Below are positions 29,305 to 38,463 of a stretch of 64,000 nucleotides of DNA, one piece after another. The translations under genes and the position numbers were made by a program. Every line of letters starts with the position of its first letter. Position 1 is the first letter of the stretch. The stretch is from Vibrio coralliirubri (lineage in GTDB: Bacteria > Pseudomonadota > Gammaproteobacteria > Enterobacterales > Vibrionaceae). The stretch is taken from assembly GCF_024347375.1 (NCBI RefSeq), contig NZ_AP025470.1, forward strand, positions 558,001-622,000. The letters are read 5' to 3'. The notes beneath the pieces are model-generated. The model was given only the letters and a program-made list of their open reading frames with translations, was not told where the DNA came from and did not search any database.

Positions 29305-30288
29305 CTATAGCTTCCTTTGTACTATTGGGTCACCGTACAGGTGACAGTTAGACAAATGTCCCGGGTCGATAGAACGCAGCTTGGTTGGCACCTTGGTACA
29401 CGTTTCATGTACACGGTCACAACGAGCTTGGAAACGACACCCTTCAGGGATCTCTAACAGGTTCAGAGGGTTACCTGGGATACCTGCTAGTTTTGTCTTT
29501 GGCCCTGTCAGTGGAGGGAAAGAACTTCCCAGCCCTTTGGTGTAAGGGTGGTAAGGGTTTTCTAGAATATCTTGAGAGTTAGCAACTTCGATTAGCTCAC
29601 CTGAGTACATGATGCCGATGCGGTCAGAGAACTCGACCATTAATGACAAGTCATGGGTGATGAACAGAATCGAGAAGCCAAACTCTTCTTTCAGTGCATA
29701 GATCTTTTGTAGGATTTCGCGTTGCACAACCACATCAAGTGCGGTTGTCGGCTCATCCATAATGATCAGCTTTGGATTCAGTGCTAACGCGATAGCAATA
29801 ACCAAGCGCTGACGCATGCCGCCAGAGAATTGGTGAGGGTAATCACTCAATCGGCTCGGGTGAATATCGACGATTTCAAGTAGACCTTCAGCGCGTTGCT
29901 TAGCTTGCTCGCGAGTCATGTTGGTGTGACGCATGATTACGTCACAGAACTGCTCTTCCATCGGTAGTACTGGGTTGAGTGCGTTCATCGCGCTCTGGAA
30001 TACCATCGACATCTCGCTCCAACGGAACGACTGCATACGGTCATCGCTGTATTCAAGGATGTTCTCACCGTTGAAGATAACCTCACCACCACTGATGTAA
30101 GCGGGCGGCTTATGAAGACGCATAAGAGAGAAAGCGACGGTTGATTTACCACAGCCAGATTCACCAGCTAGGCCGAAGACTTCACCTGGAGCGATGTCGA
30201 AACTTACGTTGTTACACGCACGAACATCGCCAGACTCTGTGATGTAATCCACGCATAAGTTGCGGATAGAAATTAGTGGTTCAGACAT
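29305..30288 (-). CDS. Chitooligosaccharide ABC transporter, ATP-binding protein (DppD type)
   Basis: 327-aa partner ATPase. Walker A GESGCGKST, signature FSGGMRQRL, Walker B LIIMDEPT and the C-terminal cysteine motif GCRFQARCDRVHETC are visible. It starts 2 bp after the permease stop. The 87-bp gap to the second ATPase holds two short hairpins (29256-29272 and 29284-29300) that lack a T run on the coding strand, so they are more likely mRNA-processing or stability structures than terminators. Confidence 0.92.
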   Translation of the reverse strand: MSEPLISIRNLCVDYITESGDVRACNNVSFDIAPGEVFGLAGESGCGKSTVAFSLMRLHKPPAYISGGEVIFNGENILEYSDDRMQSFRWSEMSMVFQSAMNALNPVLPMEEQFCDVIMRHTNMTREQAKQRAEGLLEIVDIHPSRLSDYPHQFSGGMRQRLVIAIALALNPKLIIMDEPTTALDVVVQREILQKIYALKEEFGFSILFITHDLSLMVEFSDRIGIMYSGELIEVANSQDILENPYHPYTKGLGSSFPPLTGPKTKLAGIPGNPLNLLEIPEGCRFQARCDRVHETCTKVPTKLRSIDPGHLSNCHLYGDPIVQRKL

Positions 30289-30290
30289 GA

Positions 30291-31316
30291 TTATTTATCT
30301 CCGCTCCAAAGTGCATTTTGTGGTGGTAGTTCTGGTTCACGTTCTTCTTTGTCTTGAGCTGCTAGTTTTTTCCAACGCTTCATACCCTTGTGAGAACGCA
30401 GTTGCGGGTTAGCAATTTCATCGACAGCGAAGTTAAGTAGAGCAAGGCCAGTTACAAGTAGTGTCAGTGCGATACAAGGAGCCAACAGCTCCCACCAAGC
30501 GCCAATCAGCATTGATGAAGAGGTTTGAACGTTGTAAAGCATGATGCCCCAGCTGATTGTGTTCGGGTCACCAAGACCTAGGAACGAGATGGTTGCTTCC
30601 ATCATGATTGCGTACATCACCGAACCGATGAAGCTTGCGCCAACGATAGAGATAAGGTTTGGCAGAATCTCTACGAAGATGATGCGGAATGAAGATTCAC
30701 CCAAAACCTCAGCGGCTTTTACAAACTCTTTTTCACGCAGTGCTAAGGTTTGGGAGCGAACAACACGGGCACCCCAAGCCCAGGACATAAAGCCGATAAC
30801 CAAGGTTATGGTGAGTGGCCCTGCCTCACCGATAAAGGCTGCTACTACGAACAGTAATGGGTATTGAGGGATTACCAGCATGATGTTCATTGCGGCTGTT
30901 AGAACGTCATCGACACGACCACCGAAGTAACCTGCAGAAACACCAATAACAGTTGCCAGTAAACATACGGTTAGACCCGCACCAAAACCTACAGCAAGAG
31001 ATACGCGTGCGCCGTATACTACTTGAGACCAAACGTCACGACCCATGCGAGTTGTACCTAGTACGTGGTCCGCCTTTTTAGACATGATCAATGTACGACG
31101 ATCGTCTGCTAAGTTTTGAGCAACCCAGCCATCAGGGTTAGTTTGTGCAGACTTCACTACGAAACCAGGGTATTCATGTGGGTTGCCTGTACGCTTGTCT
31201 GGTACATGTTTAGTGATCAATGGAGCTGCAATCGCGCCAAGAATAAAGATACTTAGGATGATGACGCCTGTTAGGGCCATCGGGTTACGCCAAATGAGTT
31301 TTAGAAAGTCTTTCAT
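30291..31316 (-). CDS. Chitooligosaccharide ABC transporter, permease (DppC type)
   Basis: 341-aa inner-membrane permease. An N-terminal anchor (MALTGVIILSIFILGAIAAP) is followed by an insertion containing LGTTRMGRDVWSQVVYGAR, diagnostic of DppC/OppC. The EAA loop EFVKAAEVLGESSFRIIF and further membrane helices follow. A hydrophilic C-terminal tail (LAAQDKEEREPELPPQ) is longer than in E. coli DppC. It lies 2 bp after the partner permease and 2 bp before the DppD-type ATPase in the operon. Confidence 0.92.
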   Translation of the reverse strand: MKDFLKLIWRNPMALTGVIILSIFILGAIAAPLITKHVPDKRTGNPHEYPGFVVKSAQTNPDGWVAQNLADDRRTLIMSKKADHVLGTTRMGRDVWSQVVYGARVSLAVGFGAGLTVCLLATVIGVSAGYFGGRVDDVLTAAMNIMLVIPQYPLLFVVAAFIGEAGPLTITLVIGFMSWAWGARVVRSQTLALREKEFVKAAEVLGESSFRIIFVEILPNLISIVGASFIGSVMYAIMMEATISFLGLGDPNTISWGIMLYNVQTSSSMLIGAWWELLAPCIALTLLVTGLALLNFAVDEIANPQLRSHKGMKRWKKLAAQDKEEREPELPPQNALWSGDK

Positions 31317-31318
31317 GA

Positions 31319-32305
31319 TTATTTACCACCCTTACGAAGACGAGGGTCAAGAACAACGTAAAGCATGTCTGCAACTAGGTTAAAGAACAGCATGAATAGC
31401 GTCATGATAAGCAGCTGACCTTGCAGTACTTGGTAGTCACGAGCGTTAATTGCGTTGAAAAGTACGCTGCCAAGACCTGGGTAGTTAAAGATGATTTCGA
31501 TAATTAACTGACCACCGATTGCCATACCTAGCGACATTGACAGGGCTGTCACACTAGGTAGCATCGCGTTACGAGCTGCGTAGTTGAATACCACTCGGTT
31601 TTCGCTCAGGCCTTTGCCTTTCGCCATGGTGATGTAGTCTTCGGCTAGTAGGTTGATCATGTTGTTACGCATGTTTACTAGGAAGCCACCAATTTGAACA
31701 ACAGAAGCACAGAACAGTGGTAAGAAGGCGTGGTAAGCGACATCTTTAATGAATGCCCAGCTTGTCCAGTCAGGCATAGTACCTGCGGTGTAGGCATAAC
31801 CGGTTGGGAACCACTTCAAGCCAATTGCAAAGGTAAATAGTGCAATCATTGCGATAACAACTTGAGGAACGGCTTGTAGAATCAGCATCCCTGGAGTTAC
31901 GAAGGCATCGTACTTACTGCCGCGTTTCCACGCTGCGAAAATACCTAGGATTGAACCAATCGAGAAAGAAAGAATAACTGCGGTGCCGGCTAAGAAAAGC
32001 GACCAACCGAATGCTCCACCCAACAGTGTGTTTACAGAAAGTGGGTAGAATTGAATTGATGTACCAAGTTCCCAGCTAAGAATGTTCTTCATGTACGCTA
32101 CGTATTGAACCAGTAGACCGCCATCAACGAAGCCTAATAGTTCTTTCATTGCAGCAATACGCTCTGGAGTAACTTGTACAGAAGCGTTCGCAAACATCAT
32201 GGTAACTGGGTCACCAGGCATTGCTCTTGGAATAATAAAGTTTAACGTCGCAGCAACTAATAGCGCGACAAAATAAAATGACAAACGTCTTAAAAAATAA
32301 CCCAT
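31319..32305 (-). CDS. Chitooligosaccharide ABC transporter, permease (DppB type)
   Basis: 328-aa permease with about six membrane segments. The N-terminus MGYFLRRLSFYFVALLVAA and the motif RAMPGDPVTMMF are typical of DppB/OppB, and the EAA-type loop is DYITMAKGKGLSENRVVF. It is the first membrane component after the binding-protein gene. A 169-bp gap with two strong hairpins separates it from that gene, suggesting differential expression. Confidence 0.92.
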   Translation of the reverse strand: MGYFLRRLSFYFVALLVAATLNFIIPRAMPGDPVTMMFANASVQVTPERIAAMKELLGFVDGGLLVQYVAYMKNILSWELGTSIQFYPLSVNTLLGGAFGWSLFLAGTAVILSFSIGSILGIFAAWKRGSKYDAFVTPGMLILQAVPQVVIAMIALFTFAIGLKWFPTGYAYTAGTMPDWTSWAFIKDVAYHAFLPLFCASVVQIGGFLVNMRNNMINLLAEDYITMAKGKGLSENRVVFNYAARNAMLPSVTALSMSLGMAIGGQLIIEIIFNYPGLGSVLFNAINARDYQVLQGQLLIMTLFMLFFNLVADMLYVVLDPRLRKGGK

Positions 32306-32377
32306 AACTCACACCTTACTCACCCAGATTGTTTCCCTGTTTCTGGATTCAGGTCGCTCCTAGCGAAATTTGGAACG

Positions 32378-32457
32378 AAAAATCCCCTGACGACTAGCGC
32401 CATACTTTCAATTGATAGTGTGGGGATTTTTATAAGCGGCGTAAGAGGTTACGCCGC
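32378..32457 (-). promoter_or_regulatory. Two hairpins between cbp and the permease genes
   Basis: On the minus strand the first hairpin after cbp is a 9-bp perfect stem (32436-32444 with 32449-32457). The second is a long structure closed by AAAAATCCCC / GGGGATTTTT (32378-32387 with 32422-32431), with an inner stem near 32400-32422 and a T run on the coding strand. Together they look like a 3' stabiliser plus a partial terminator, which would favour expression of the binding protein over the membrane genes. Confidence 0.65.
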
Positions 32458-32474
32458 AAGGATTGAACGATTAC

Positions 32475-34157
32475 TTATTTAACTGGTTTTAGGTCCAGTA
32501 CATGAAGTAGACGCTCTGGAATACCAGCCCAAATGTTTGGACGGCCTTTTGGATTTTCTTCGTTCCACCAACCAGTGAAGCGAGTTGTGTTGTATTGGTA
32601 CATGTAAGCACCAGACATCACAGGGATTGTCACTTGGTCTGCAGCGATGATTTGCTGGATACCGTGTGCAATGTCTAGCTGCTCGTTCTTATCAGCTGTT
32701 TTGTAGAAGCTGTTTAGAAGACCATCTAGCTTGTCGTTTTTGTAGAAGTGCATTGCGAAACGAGGCATACCATCACCAGATTGTAGTGATGAGTTGTAAG
32801 CACTGTTCCAGTACGTGTATGGATCCGCACCGTGGAAATAGTTTGTGTATGCTACGTCGTATGTACCTTCAAGCATTGCTTGGTTGTAAACAGAGAAGTC
32901 AGGTGTACGAGCTTTCGCTTTAATACCGATTTCGTTCAGCTGTTCTACCGCTAGTTGAACTGTGTTGTTGAAGTCAGTCCAGCCGTTTGGCGATTGAATC
33001 ATTAGTTCGAAAGACTTGCCTGATGGAGTGTCAACAAAACCATCTTTGTTTACATCTTTGAAGCCAGCGTCAGCAAGAAGCTTCTTCGCGCCTTCAGCGT
33101 TGTAAGTGTTGAAGCCTTTGTACTTGTCGTGAGTTTTTTCATCAGACCAAGCTTCAAACGCGTAGCCAAGACCCGATGCGAAATCGTTCACAGTACCGCC
33201 ACCGTAGAATGCGATGTCGATGATAGTTTGACGGTCAAGAGCCATAGAGAAAGCACGACGGAAGTCAACGTTGCTCAATGCTTCATGCTTCGCAGCATCA
33301 GGGTGCTTGAAGTTAACGATGAATGCCTGTGTACCTGCTGGCGGGTACCAGTAGTGGTGTTTAGGGCTAGCTGCTGCGTATGTACGATCGATATCTGGAA
33401 CAAAAGAAGACGTCCAGTCCATTTCACTGTTTACAACTTTACCTAGGAATTGGTCGTTGTTCGCAATTTGTGGAACACGTAGACAGTCAACATCTAGGTT
33501 GTCTGCATCCCAGTAGTTCGGGTTTGCACACTGGATGTATAGTTGTGCTGTAAACGTATCGATTTCTGTAAATGGACCAGAACCTACCGGGTTCTCATTG
33601 GTAAACGTTGATGGATCTTTAACGTCTTTCCAGATGTGCTTAGGTACTACAGGTACTTTAGCAATCTCGTAAGGTACGTTTGAGTTTGCTTCTGTTAGTG
33701 TGAACTTAACTTGGTTGTCGTTCAGTTTTTCTACAGAAGTTACCCAAGAGTTGATACCAGATTGGTCAAGCTCTGGTTTCTCTTTTACAAGGTTGAAAGA
33801 AAAAACAACATCATCAGCAGAGAAAGTTTCTCCGTCTGACCATTTAACACCCTTACGAATGTCGAAAACAACGCTCATCAGATCATCTGACATCTTGAAG
33901 TTTTCAGCTAGACGGAACACTGGAGTGTTACCGTGCATTTCGTTAAATACTACTAGCGGCTCATACATGAAGTCAGTTGTAGTATGTAGGTTAGTAGCAC
34001 CAAGGTACGGGTTAAAGTTACGTACGAATGTAGTGTACTCTTTCGGGTGAACGGTCAGTTCACTGCGTTCTGCAGCGGTTGCTACTGATGCAAAACCTGT
34101 TGTAGCAGTTGCAATAATTGCTGTTGCTATTGCTGTTTTTTTTATATTGGCAAGCAT
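32475..34157 (-). CDS. cbp: Chitin oligosaccharide-binding protein CBP
   Basis: 560-aa periplasmic binding protein of the DppA/OppA fold. The signal peptide (MLANIKKTAIATAIIATA...) ends near ATAAE at residue 29, and the mature protein shows the SBP_bac_5 pattern FKMSDDLMSVVFDIRKGVKW. In V. cholerae CBP both delivers chitooligosaccharide to the ABC transporter and holds the sensor ChiS inactive until it binds ligand. It is the first gene of the operon, which runs for nearly 15 kb to the phosphohexomutase gene. chiS lies immediately upstream on the same strand but has its own terminator. Confidence 0.94.
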   Translation of the reverse strand: MLANIKKTAIATAIIATATTGFASVATAAERSELTVHPKEYTTFVRNFNPYLGATNLHTTTDFMYEPLVVFNEMHGNTPVFRLAENFKMSDDLMSVVFDIRKGVKWSDGETFSADDVVFSFNLVKEKPELDQSGINSWVTSVEKLNDNQVKFTLTEANSNVPYEIAKVPVVPKHIWKDVKDPSTFTNENPVGSGPFTEIDTFTAQLYIQCANPNYWDADNLDVDCLRVPQIANNDQFLGKVVNSEMDWTSSFVPDIDRTYAAASPKHHYWYPPAGTQAFIVNFKHPDAAKHEALSNVDFRRAFSMALDRQTIIDIAFYGGGTVNDFASGLGYAFEAWSDEKTHDKYKGFNTYNAEGAKKLLADAGFKDVNKDGFVDTPSGKSFELMIQSPNGWTDFNNTVQLAVEQLNEIGIKAKARTPDFSVYNQAMLEGTYDVAYTNYFHGADPYTYWNSAYNSSLQSGDGMPRFAMHFYKNDKLDGLLNSFYKTADKNEQLDIAHGIQQIIAADQVTIPVMSGAYMYQYNTTRFTGWWNEENPKGRPNIWAGIPERLLHVLDLKPVK

Positions 34158-34814
34158 AGCTGTTCCTTACTATTTGCTTTCATTTCACTAATGGATTGAA
34201 TGTTATCTGTCGCTAAATTGTTTAGTAGATACACACTCTGGTTAAAGGCCCACCTCTTCTTCGTTGCTCCAGATTCATCGTTGATTCTGAGAAGTGGTAA
34301 GAGTGGCCTGTAGGCCTTTGGCAGGAGTAAGAAAACACCTTATCGATGAATTAATCAAACTCGTTTCCCGTCAAAAACGTTAAAAACACACAACCTCACG
34401 TCATTAACGTCAAAATAGGTTGCTTTGGTGGTTTTTTGTGCGCAATTGTTAAGGTGATGTGACTCGCATTTGGTTTTGTGGTTCTTGCAGGTTGTAAGTG
34501 GTCACTAACTTCAAAGGCTTTTTATTATAATGCTTTACCCTACGTTGGTATAATTGTAGATCTCGGTCACTTGCCAGTTTTACGTTAAATTTCCCTAGAA
34601 AATTAAATCTGCCGTTCTGTTGTGACTCGCTTCTCAAACTGCAACAAAGAGTCAGATAACGGTCAGATATGATTGAGAATAGAACGAAAAGTACTGACGG
34701 TTACCAGCACGTACTGTGCGTAATTGGCGTGAATTCTTCCTTGTTTAAAGACGTGAAAAAAGTGCGTTGTAAGCGTTGGGATTCTACTTTTTGTGTTTAT
34801 GAGGCGTACAAAAA
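34158..34814 (-). promoter_or_regulatory. Chitobiose operon control region with candidate -10, CRP and SlmA sites
   Basis: This 657-bp gap carries no convincing gene. A minus-strand TATAAT lies at 34524-34529 with no good -35, as expected for an activator-dependent promoter. A CRP-like site GGTGA-N6-TCGCA lies at 34453-34468. GTAAGTGGTCACTAAC at 34494-34509 is a near-palindrome resembling SlmA sites. In V. cholerae, ChiS and SlmA activate this promoter directly. If the TATAAT is the real -10, the last two sites would lie downstream of the start, so another promoter nearer cbp must be considered. The 5' leader at 34247-34308 can fold into a long hairpin. Confidence 0.5.
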
Positions 34815-34833
34815 AGCCCACGCTAGGTGGGCT
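34815..34833 (-). terminator. Intrinsic terminator of chiS
   Basis: Stem AGCCCAC / GTGGGCT with a 5-nt loop. The T run lies on the minus strand, 24 bp past the chiS stop, separating chiS from the chitobiose operon downstream. Confidence 0.82.
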
Positions 34834-34857
34834 AATTTAGTGATGTTGGTTCAGGGT

Positions 34858-37800
34858 TTAGCTGGTCAGTAGTTTCTGCAATTTATCTCTTAGCATCTCA
34901 ATATGGGTTCTTTCTGGCGTCTGTTCTTTGCAGTGTTCCAGTATGAATTCGATTGAGCTCAGTACCGTTCGCCAGCGAGGCGTTTTCGGTAGGGTTTCGA
35001 CGCGTAGGTATTTGTCTAGCGTTCGAGTTTGCAGCGTACTGCGGTCTAAGTAGACGCGCCACAAGCCACTCTTCTCGGCGAAAGCGAACTTGGTTTCACC
35101 AGTCACCGACTCCCAGTAGATGATGGCATTCGTCATCGCATCGACCAGTACTTCACGCATCAACTCTTGCTTGTTTTTACCTTCACCGGTTGCCTTGTCA
35201 GCAAGACGAGTAAATTCTCCTCCAAGCTCTTTCAGTTGCTGCAACTTATCTTTGTCGCCTTCAAAGGCATAACTAGAGAGAGCCTCAACCGCCGTTTCAA
35301 GGTTATTGATTCGGTTTGAGTTAACTCCACCACCTACATTAAAGATATACATGGTGTCGAGCCCTGAACCTTCAGGTAGCTTAAGGATGTCACTTGGTAT
35401 GCGCTGACGTGTGTCGTCTATATAGATATCAATGTCACCGCAGTAGTGGGCTTGTTCCACTTTAAGGTATTTAGGCGCAATGATCTCGTCGGCCATTGAG
35501 CGTTTAAGTTGCTCCTGCCCGCGTCTGAATAGTTTTGCCGCCGCTTCGTTAGCAAAGCGAATACGTTGGTCATCACGAATACAGATGATGGCTTCAGGTG
35601 CCGATTCTAGTTGCTCTAATAAGCGGCCTTGAGTTTCTAGCAAGTTAGCTTCAACCATCGCTCTATGTTTGAGCTCGAGTTGCAGCTGGTCGTTTTCAAG
35701 GCGTCTCTGTTCAGCTTTACTTGCTGATAGATGCGCTGTTATTCGAGCCGCTAATTCTTGTTTGTTGAACGGTTTAGACAAGTAGTCATTGGCGCCAGCT
35801 TCGAAACCTCGAACACGGTCTTCTGCTTGGTTGAGGGCTGTTAGCATGATGATTGGCAATTGAGCATGATCGTATTGCTTTCTCAGTGCTTCACAAACCT
35901 GATAGCCGCTCATTCCTGGCATCATGATGTCGAGTAGAAGCAGCTCTGGCTTCTCTTTTTCAATCAGTTCAATGGTTTCCGGGCCATCACATGCAGTACG
36001 TACTCGATAACCTTCTAATTTCAAGAAGCTGTCTAATACTCGCAGGTTAACCGGCTCATCATCGGCGATAACCAGTAACGGGCCATCTGGGTTCTCACTG
36101 ATAACGCTGTTTTCTTGTTGGCCGTTATCAATTAAATCCGGCGCTTGGAAGTGCGAGTAGTGACCGGATTCGTTGTAACTGTCCAGCTCATCTTGAGTCG
36201 CTAGGGGCAGGGTAAAGCTAAACGTAGTGCCAAGCATTGGTTGACTACTTACGTACAGTGAACCGCCCATTAACTCGATCAGCTGACGACTGATCGATAA
36301 TCCAAGCCCTGCACCTTGGCGGTAGTTACTCGCATCTTGGCCTGCTTGAATCAATGGCTCAAAGATGTGCTCAAGATACTCGGCCGGAATACCTTGGCCA
36401 GTATCGACAACTTGTACACGAATGTTGTCATCGATAACGCTGGCAGAGATAACAATCTTACCTTCTGAGGTGTACTTGATGGCATTGCCGACCAAGTTAT
36501 ACATCACTTGCTCAAGTCGTTGAGGATCCGATGAAACCAGCCCTAAATCACTTGGGACTTGGTTAATAATACGGATTGGCTTATTGCCCAATAGGTGATG
36601 AGACAACTCTAGGACCAAGCTGGTGGCTGCAGATAAATCAACGGCTGATTTCTTTATGTCTAAGCTGCCATAGCGCATCTTGTGATAATCAAGCAGATCA
36701 TCAACCAAGGTCGCCAATCTCTGACCACTATTGATGATGATATCCAACTGATACTTCTGATTGGCAGGAATAGGGCCGTTCGCTCCAGATATCAAGGCTT
36801 CAGCGATACCCACCATGCCATGCAGTGGTGTTCTCAATTCGTGTGAAGTGGTCGCTAAGAACTCATCTTTAAGTTTGTTGGCCAGTTGCAACTCTTCGTT
36901 TTGCTTTTGAATGGTCTTAAGGTTGTCCTCAAGCTCATCATTTTGACTTTTGATGAGCTGCATTTTTTCACGAATCGAGCGCTGCATTCTTTCGAAGCTC
37001 ACCGCGAGTCGGCCGATCTCATCTTTGCGCTCGGTATTGATCATGGTTTCATCGAGATCACCCGCCGATACTTTCTCGGCAGCCCAGGTCAGTTTAAGTA
37101 GTGGGGAGGTGATGAAGTTAGACAGATAGTGCGATGCAACAACGACGAGAATGATCGCCGTTAGCATCACGATCACGAAGATCTTTTCTAACTGATGAAT
37201 ACGAGCAAACGCCTCTTTTTCTGGCAGCTCTACGACAAGAGCCCATGTTGCGTATTTCAGCTCAATTGGTGTATATGCTGCGATAATCGCTTGATCTAGG
37301 GTGTTGTCGAAGGTGCCAACCGCCGTTTCGCCAGCCAATGCTTTATCAACAACGTCTAGGCTCAAGTTGATAGATTCTTGTGAATGGGCAAGGCTACGCG
37401 GCAGGTGATCATCACCTACAAGCAGCGTTTGAATATTCGAACTCTTGTTGAGATCCGCAATCAGCTTAGTAATGCCGTTGATTGGCAGCCTAAACATCGC
37501 GTAGCTGTGCAGGTAGCCTTGTTGAACAATAGGTGCGCCTAACCATGCAGTCTGTTTGCCATTCTCGTCTTTAAAGTCAGAAACGATAACCGGCGTGTAA
37601 TCTTCGTTAGATTTGCGTCGGTCGGTTACGTCTTTGGCTAGTCGTTGAAAGGTAATACCTAGGTTGGAATCCTTGTATTTTCCTGTCAGCAGATTGGTGC
37701 CGTAATCGTCATTTTTAAAGACGGAATAAGCGACATTACCGTTGATATCAACCAAGAGAATATCGTCAAAATCAGAGCGTTTAAGCAGTTCTAGGTAAGC

Positions 37801-38247
37801 ATTATGGTAGCGCTTGTGCAGTAAGCGATAACGCTCGCTGCCAATAAAGCTACTAGATTCTGGAAGAATCGACGTTTTGATTTGATCGCCAGAGCCTTGA
37901 ATGTAGCGCTGCTGTGCATTACCGCGAGCCTCGTCAATATCTAACCCCAATCGTTGGAATGCATTGATCAAACCATAAAATCGCCCGCCACTGGCATTGG
38001 CCAATTCTGAGCGAACAAAGCCCATCACTTGGGATTCTTGAGCTTGTAGGTAATCGACAATTTGCTGCTGCTTAGTATCACGAACCGAAACAAGGTGTGA
38101 GGTGCTTTGTTCCTGGAGATCCTGACTGTGCGATTGGAGGAAAAATATCGCGATAAGTGTCACTGGGGTAATACTGAGGACAAGAAATGCCAGCATTAGG
38201 GTATTTTGAAGGCGCTTAAACTTCTGCTTACGATAGAATCTAAACAT
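34858..38247 (-). CDS. chiS: Chitin-sensing hybrid histidine kinase and transcription activator ChiS
   Basis: 1129-aa membrane regulator. One membrane helix near the N-terminus (about residues 14-38) and another near 360 flank a periplasmic sensor domain. HAMP, a coiled coil and HisKA follow, with the phosphate-accepting histidine in ATTSHELRTPLHG at residue 469. After these come an HATPase domain (DTGQGIPAEYLEHIFEP), a receiver with the acceptor aspartate in LLLLDIMMPGMSG at residue 773, and a C-terminal region of about 300 residues. In V. cholerae, ChiS is a one-component-like activator that binds the chitobiose promoter through its C-terminal domain. The key histidine has the same number there, and the receiver Asp is offset by one. 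No separate response regulator gene is nearby, consistent with that model. Confidence 0.95.
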   Translation of the reverse strand: MFRFYRKQKFKRLQNTLMLAFLVLSITPVTLIAIFFLQSHSQDLQEQSTSHLVSVRDTKQQQIVDYLQAQESQVMGFVRSELANASGGRFYGLINAFQRLGLDIDEARGNAQQRYIQGSGDQIKTSILPESSSFIGSERYRLLHKRYHNAYLELLKRSDFDDILLVDINGNVAYSVFKNDDYGTNLLTGKYKDSNLGITFQRLAKDVTDRRKSNEDYTPVIVSDFKDENGKQTAWLGAPIVQQGYLHSYAMFRLPINGITKLIADLNKSSNIQTLLVGDDHLPRSLAHSQESINLSLDVVDKALAGETAVGTFDNTLDQAIIAAYTPIELKYATWALVVELPEKEAFARIHQLEKIFVIVMLTAIILVVVASHYLSNFITSPLLKLTWAAEKVSAGDLDETMINTERKDEIGRLAVSFERMQRSIREKMQLIKSQNDELEDNLKTIQKQNEELQLANKLKDEFLATTSHELRTPLHGMVGIAEALISGANGPIPANQKYQLDIIINSGQRLATLVDDLLDYHKMRYGSLDIKKSAVDLSAATSLVLELSHHLLGNKPIRIINQVPSDLGLVSSDPQRLEQVMYNLVGNAIKYTSEGKIVISASVIDDNIRVQVVDTGQGIPAEYLEHIFEPLIQAGQDASNYRQGAGLGLSISRQLIELMGGSLYVSSQPMLGTTFSFTLPLATQDELDSYNESGHYSHFQAPDLIDNGQQENSVISENPDGPLLVIADDEPVNLRVLDSFLKLEGYRVRTACDGPETIELIEKEKPELLLLDIMMPGMSGYQVCEALRKQYDHAQLPIIMLTALNQAEDRVRGFEAGANDYLSKPFNKQELAARITAHLSASKAEQRRLENDQLQLELKHRAMVEANLLETQGRLLEQLESAPEAIICIRDDQRIRFANEAAAKLFRRGQEQLKRSMADEIIAPKYLKVEQAHYCGDIDIYIDDTRQRIPSDILKLPEGSGLDTMYIFNVGGGVNSNRINNLETAVEALSSYAFEGDKDKLQQLKELGGEFTRLADKATGEGKNKQELMREVLVDAMTNAIIYWESVTGETKFAFAEKSGLWRVYLDRSTLQTRTLDKYLRVETLPKTPRWRTVLSSIEFILEHCKEQTPERTHIEMLRDKLQKLLTS

Positions 38248-38426
38248 AAATTGGGTACTACTTTCCTTTGATGTACTGCTAAAAGGGGCGAAAACAAGTA
38301 CAGAGAATAGAATTAACGGGTTCCAATTTAACGAAATTAACGAGTTTTTTTACTTTGACAAGTAAGTGGTATTTAAAGCGTGTGCAAAAGCTCATTTTTA
38401 TAGAGTTTTGACAAAAATATGAACAG

Positions 38427-38453
38427 ACAGCGCAGATAATGACCCTGCGCTGT
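38427..38453 (-). terminator. Possible terminator of rsmC
   Basis: Perfect 9-bp stem ACAGCGCAG / CTGCGCTGT with a 9-nt loop just after the rsmC stop. The minus-strand tail is only loosely T-rich, so efficiency is uncertain. The rest of 38248-38426 should hold the chiS promoter. Confidence 0.5.
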
Positions 38454-38463
38454 GCTAGATAGG

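Noticed and set aside
34669..34872. 67-aa plus-strand ORF between cbp and chiS
   Set aside because: It runs through the chiS terminator hairpin into the 3' end of chiS, and lacks a good ribosome-binding site and protein-like composition.
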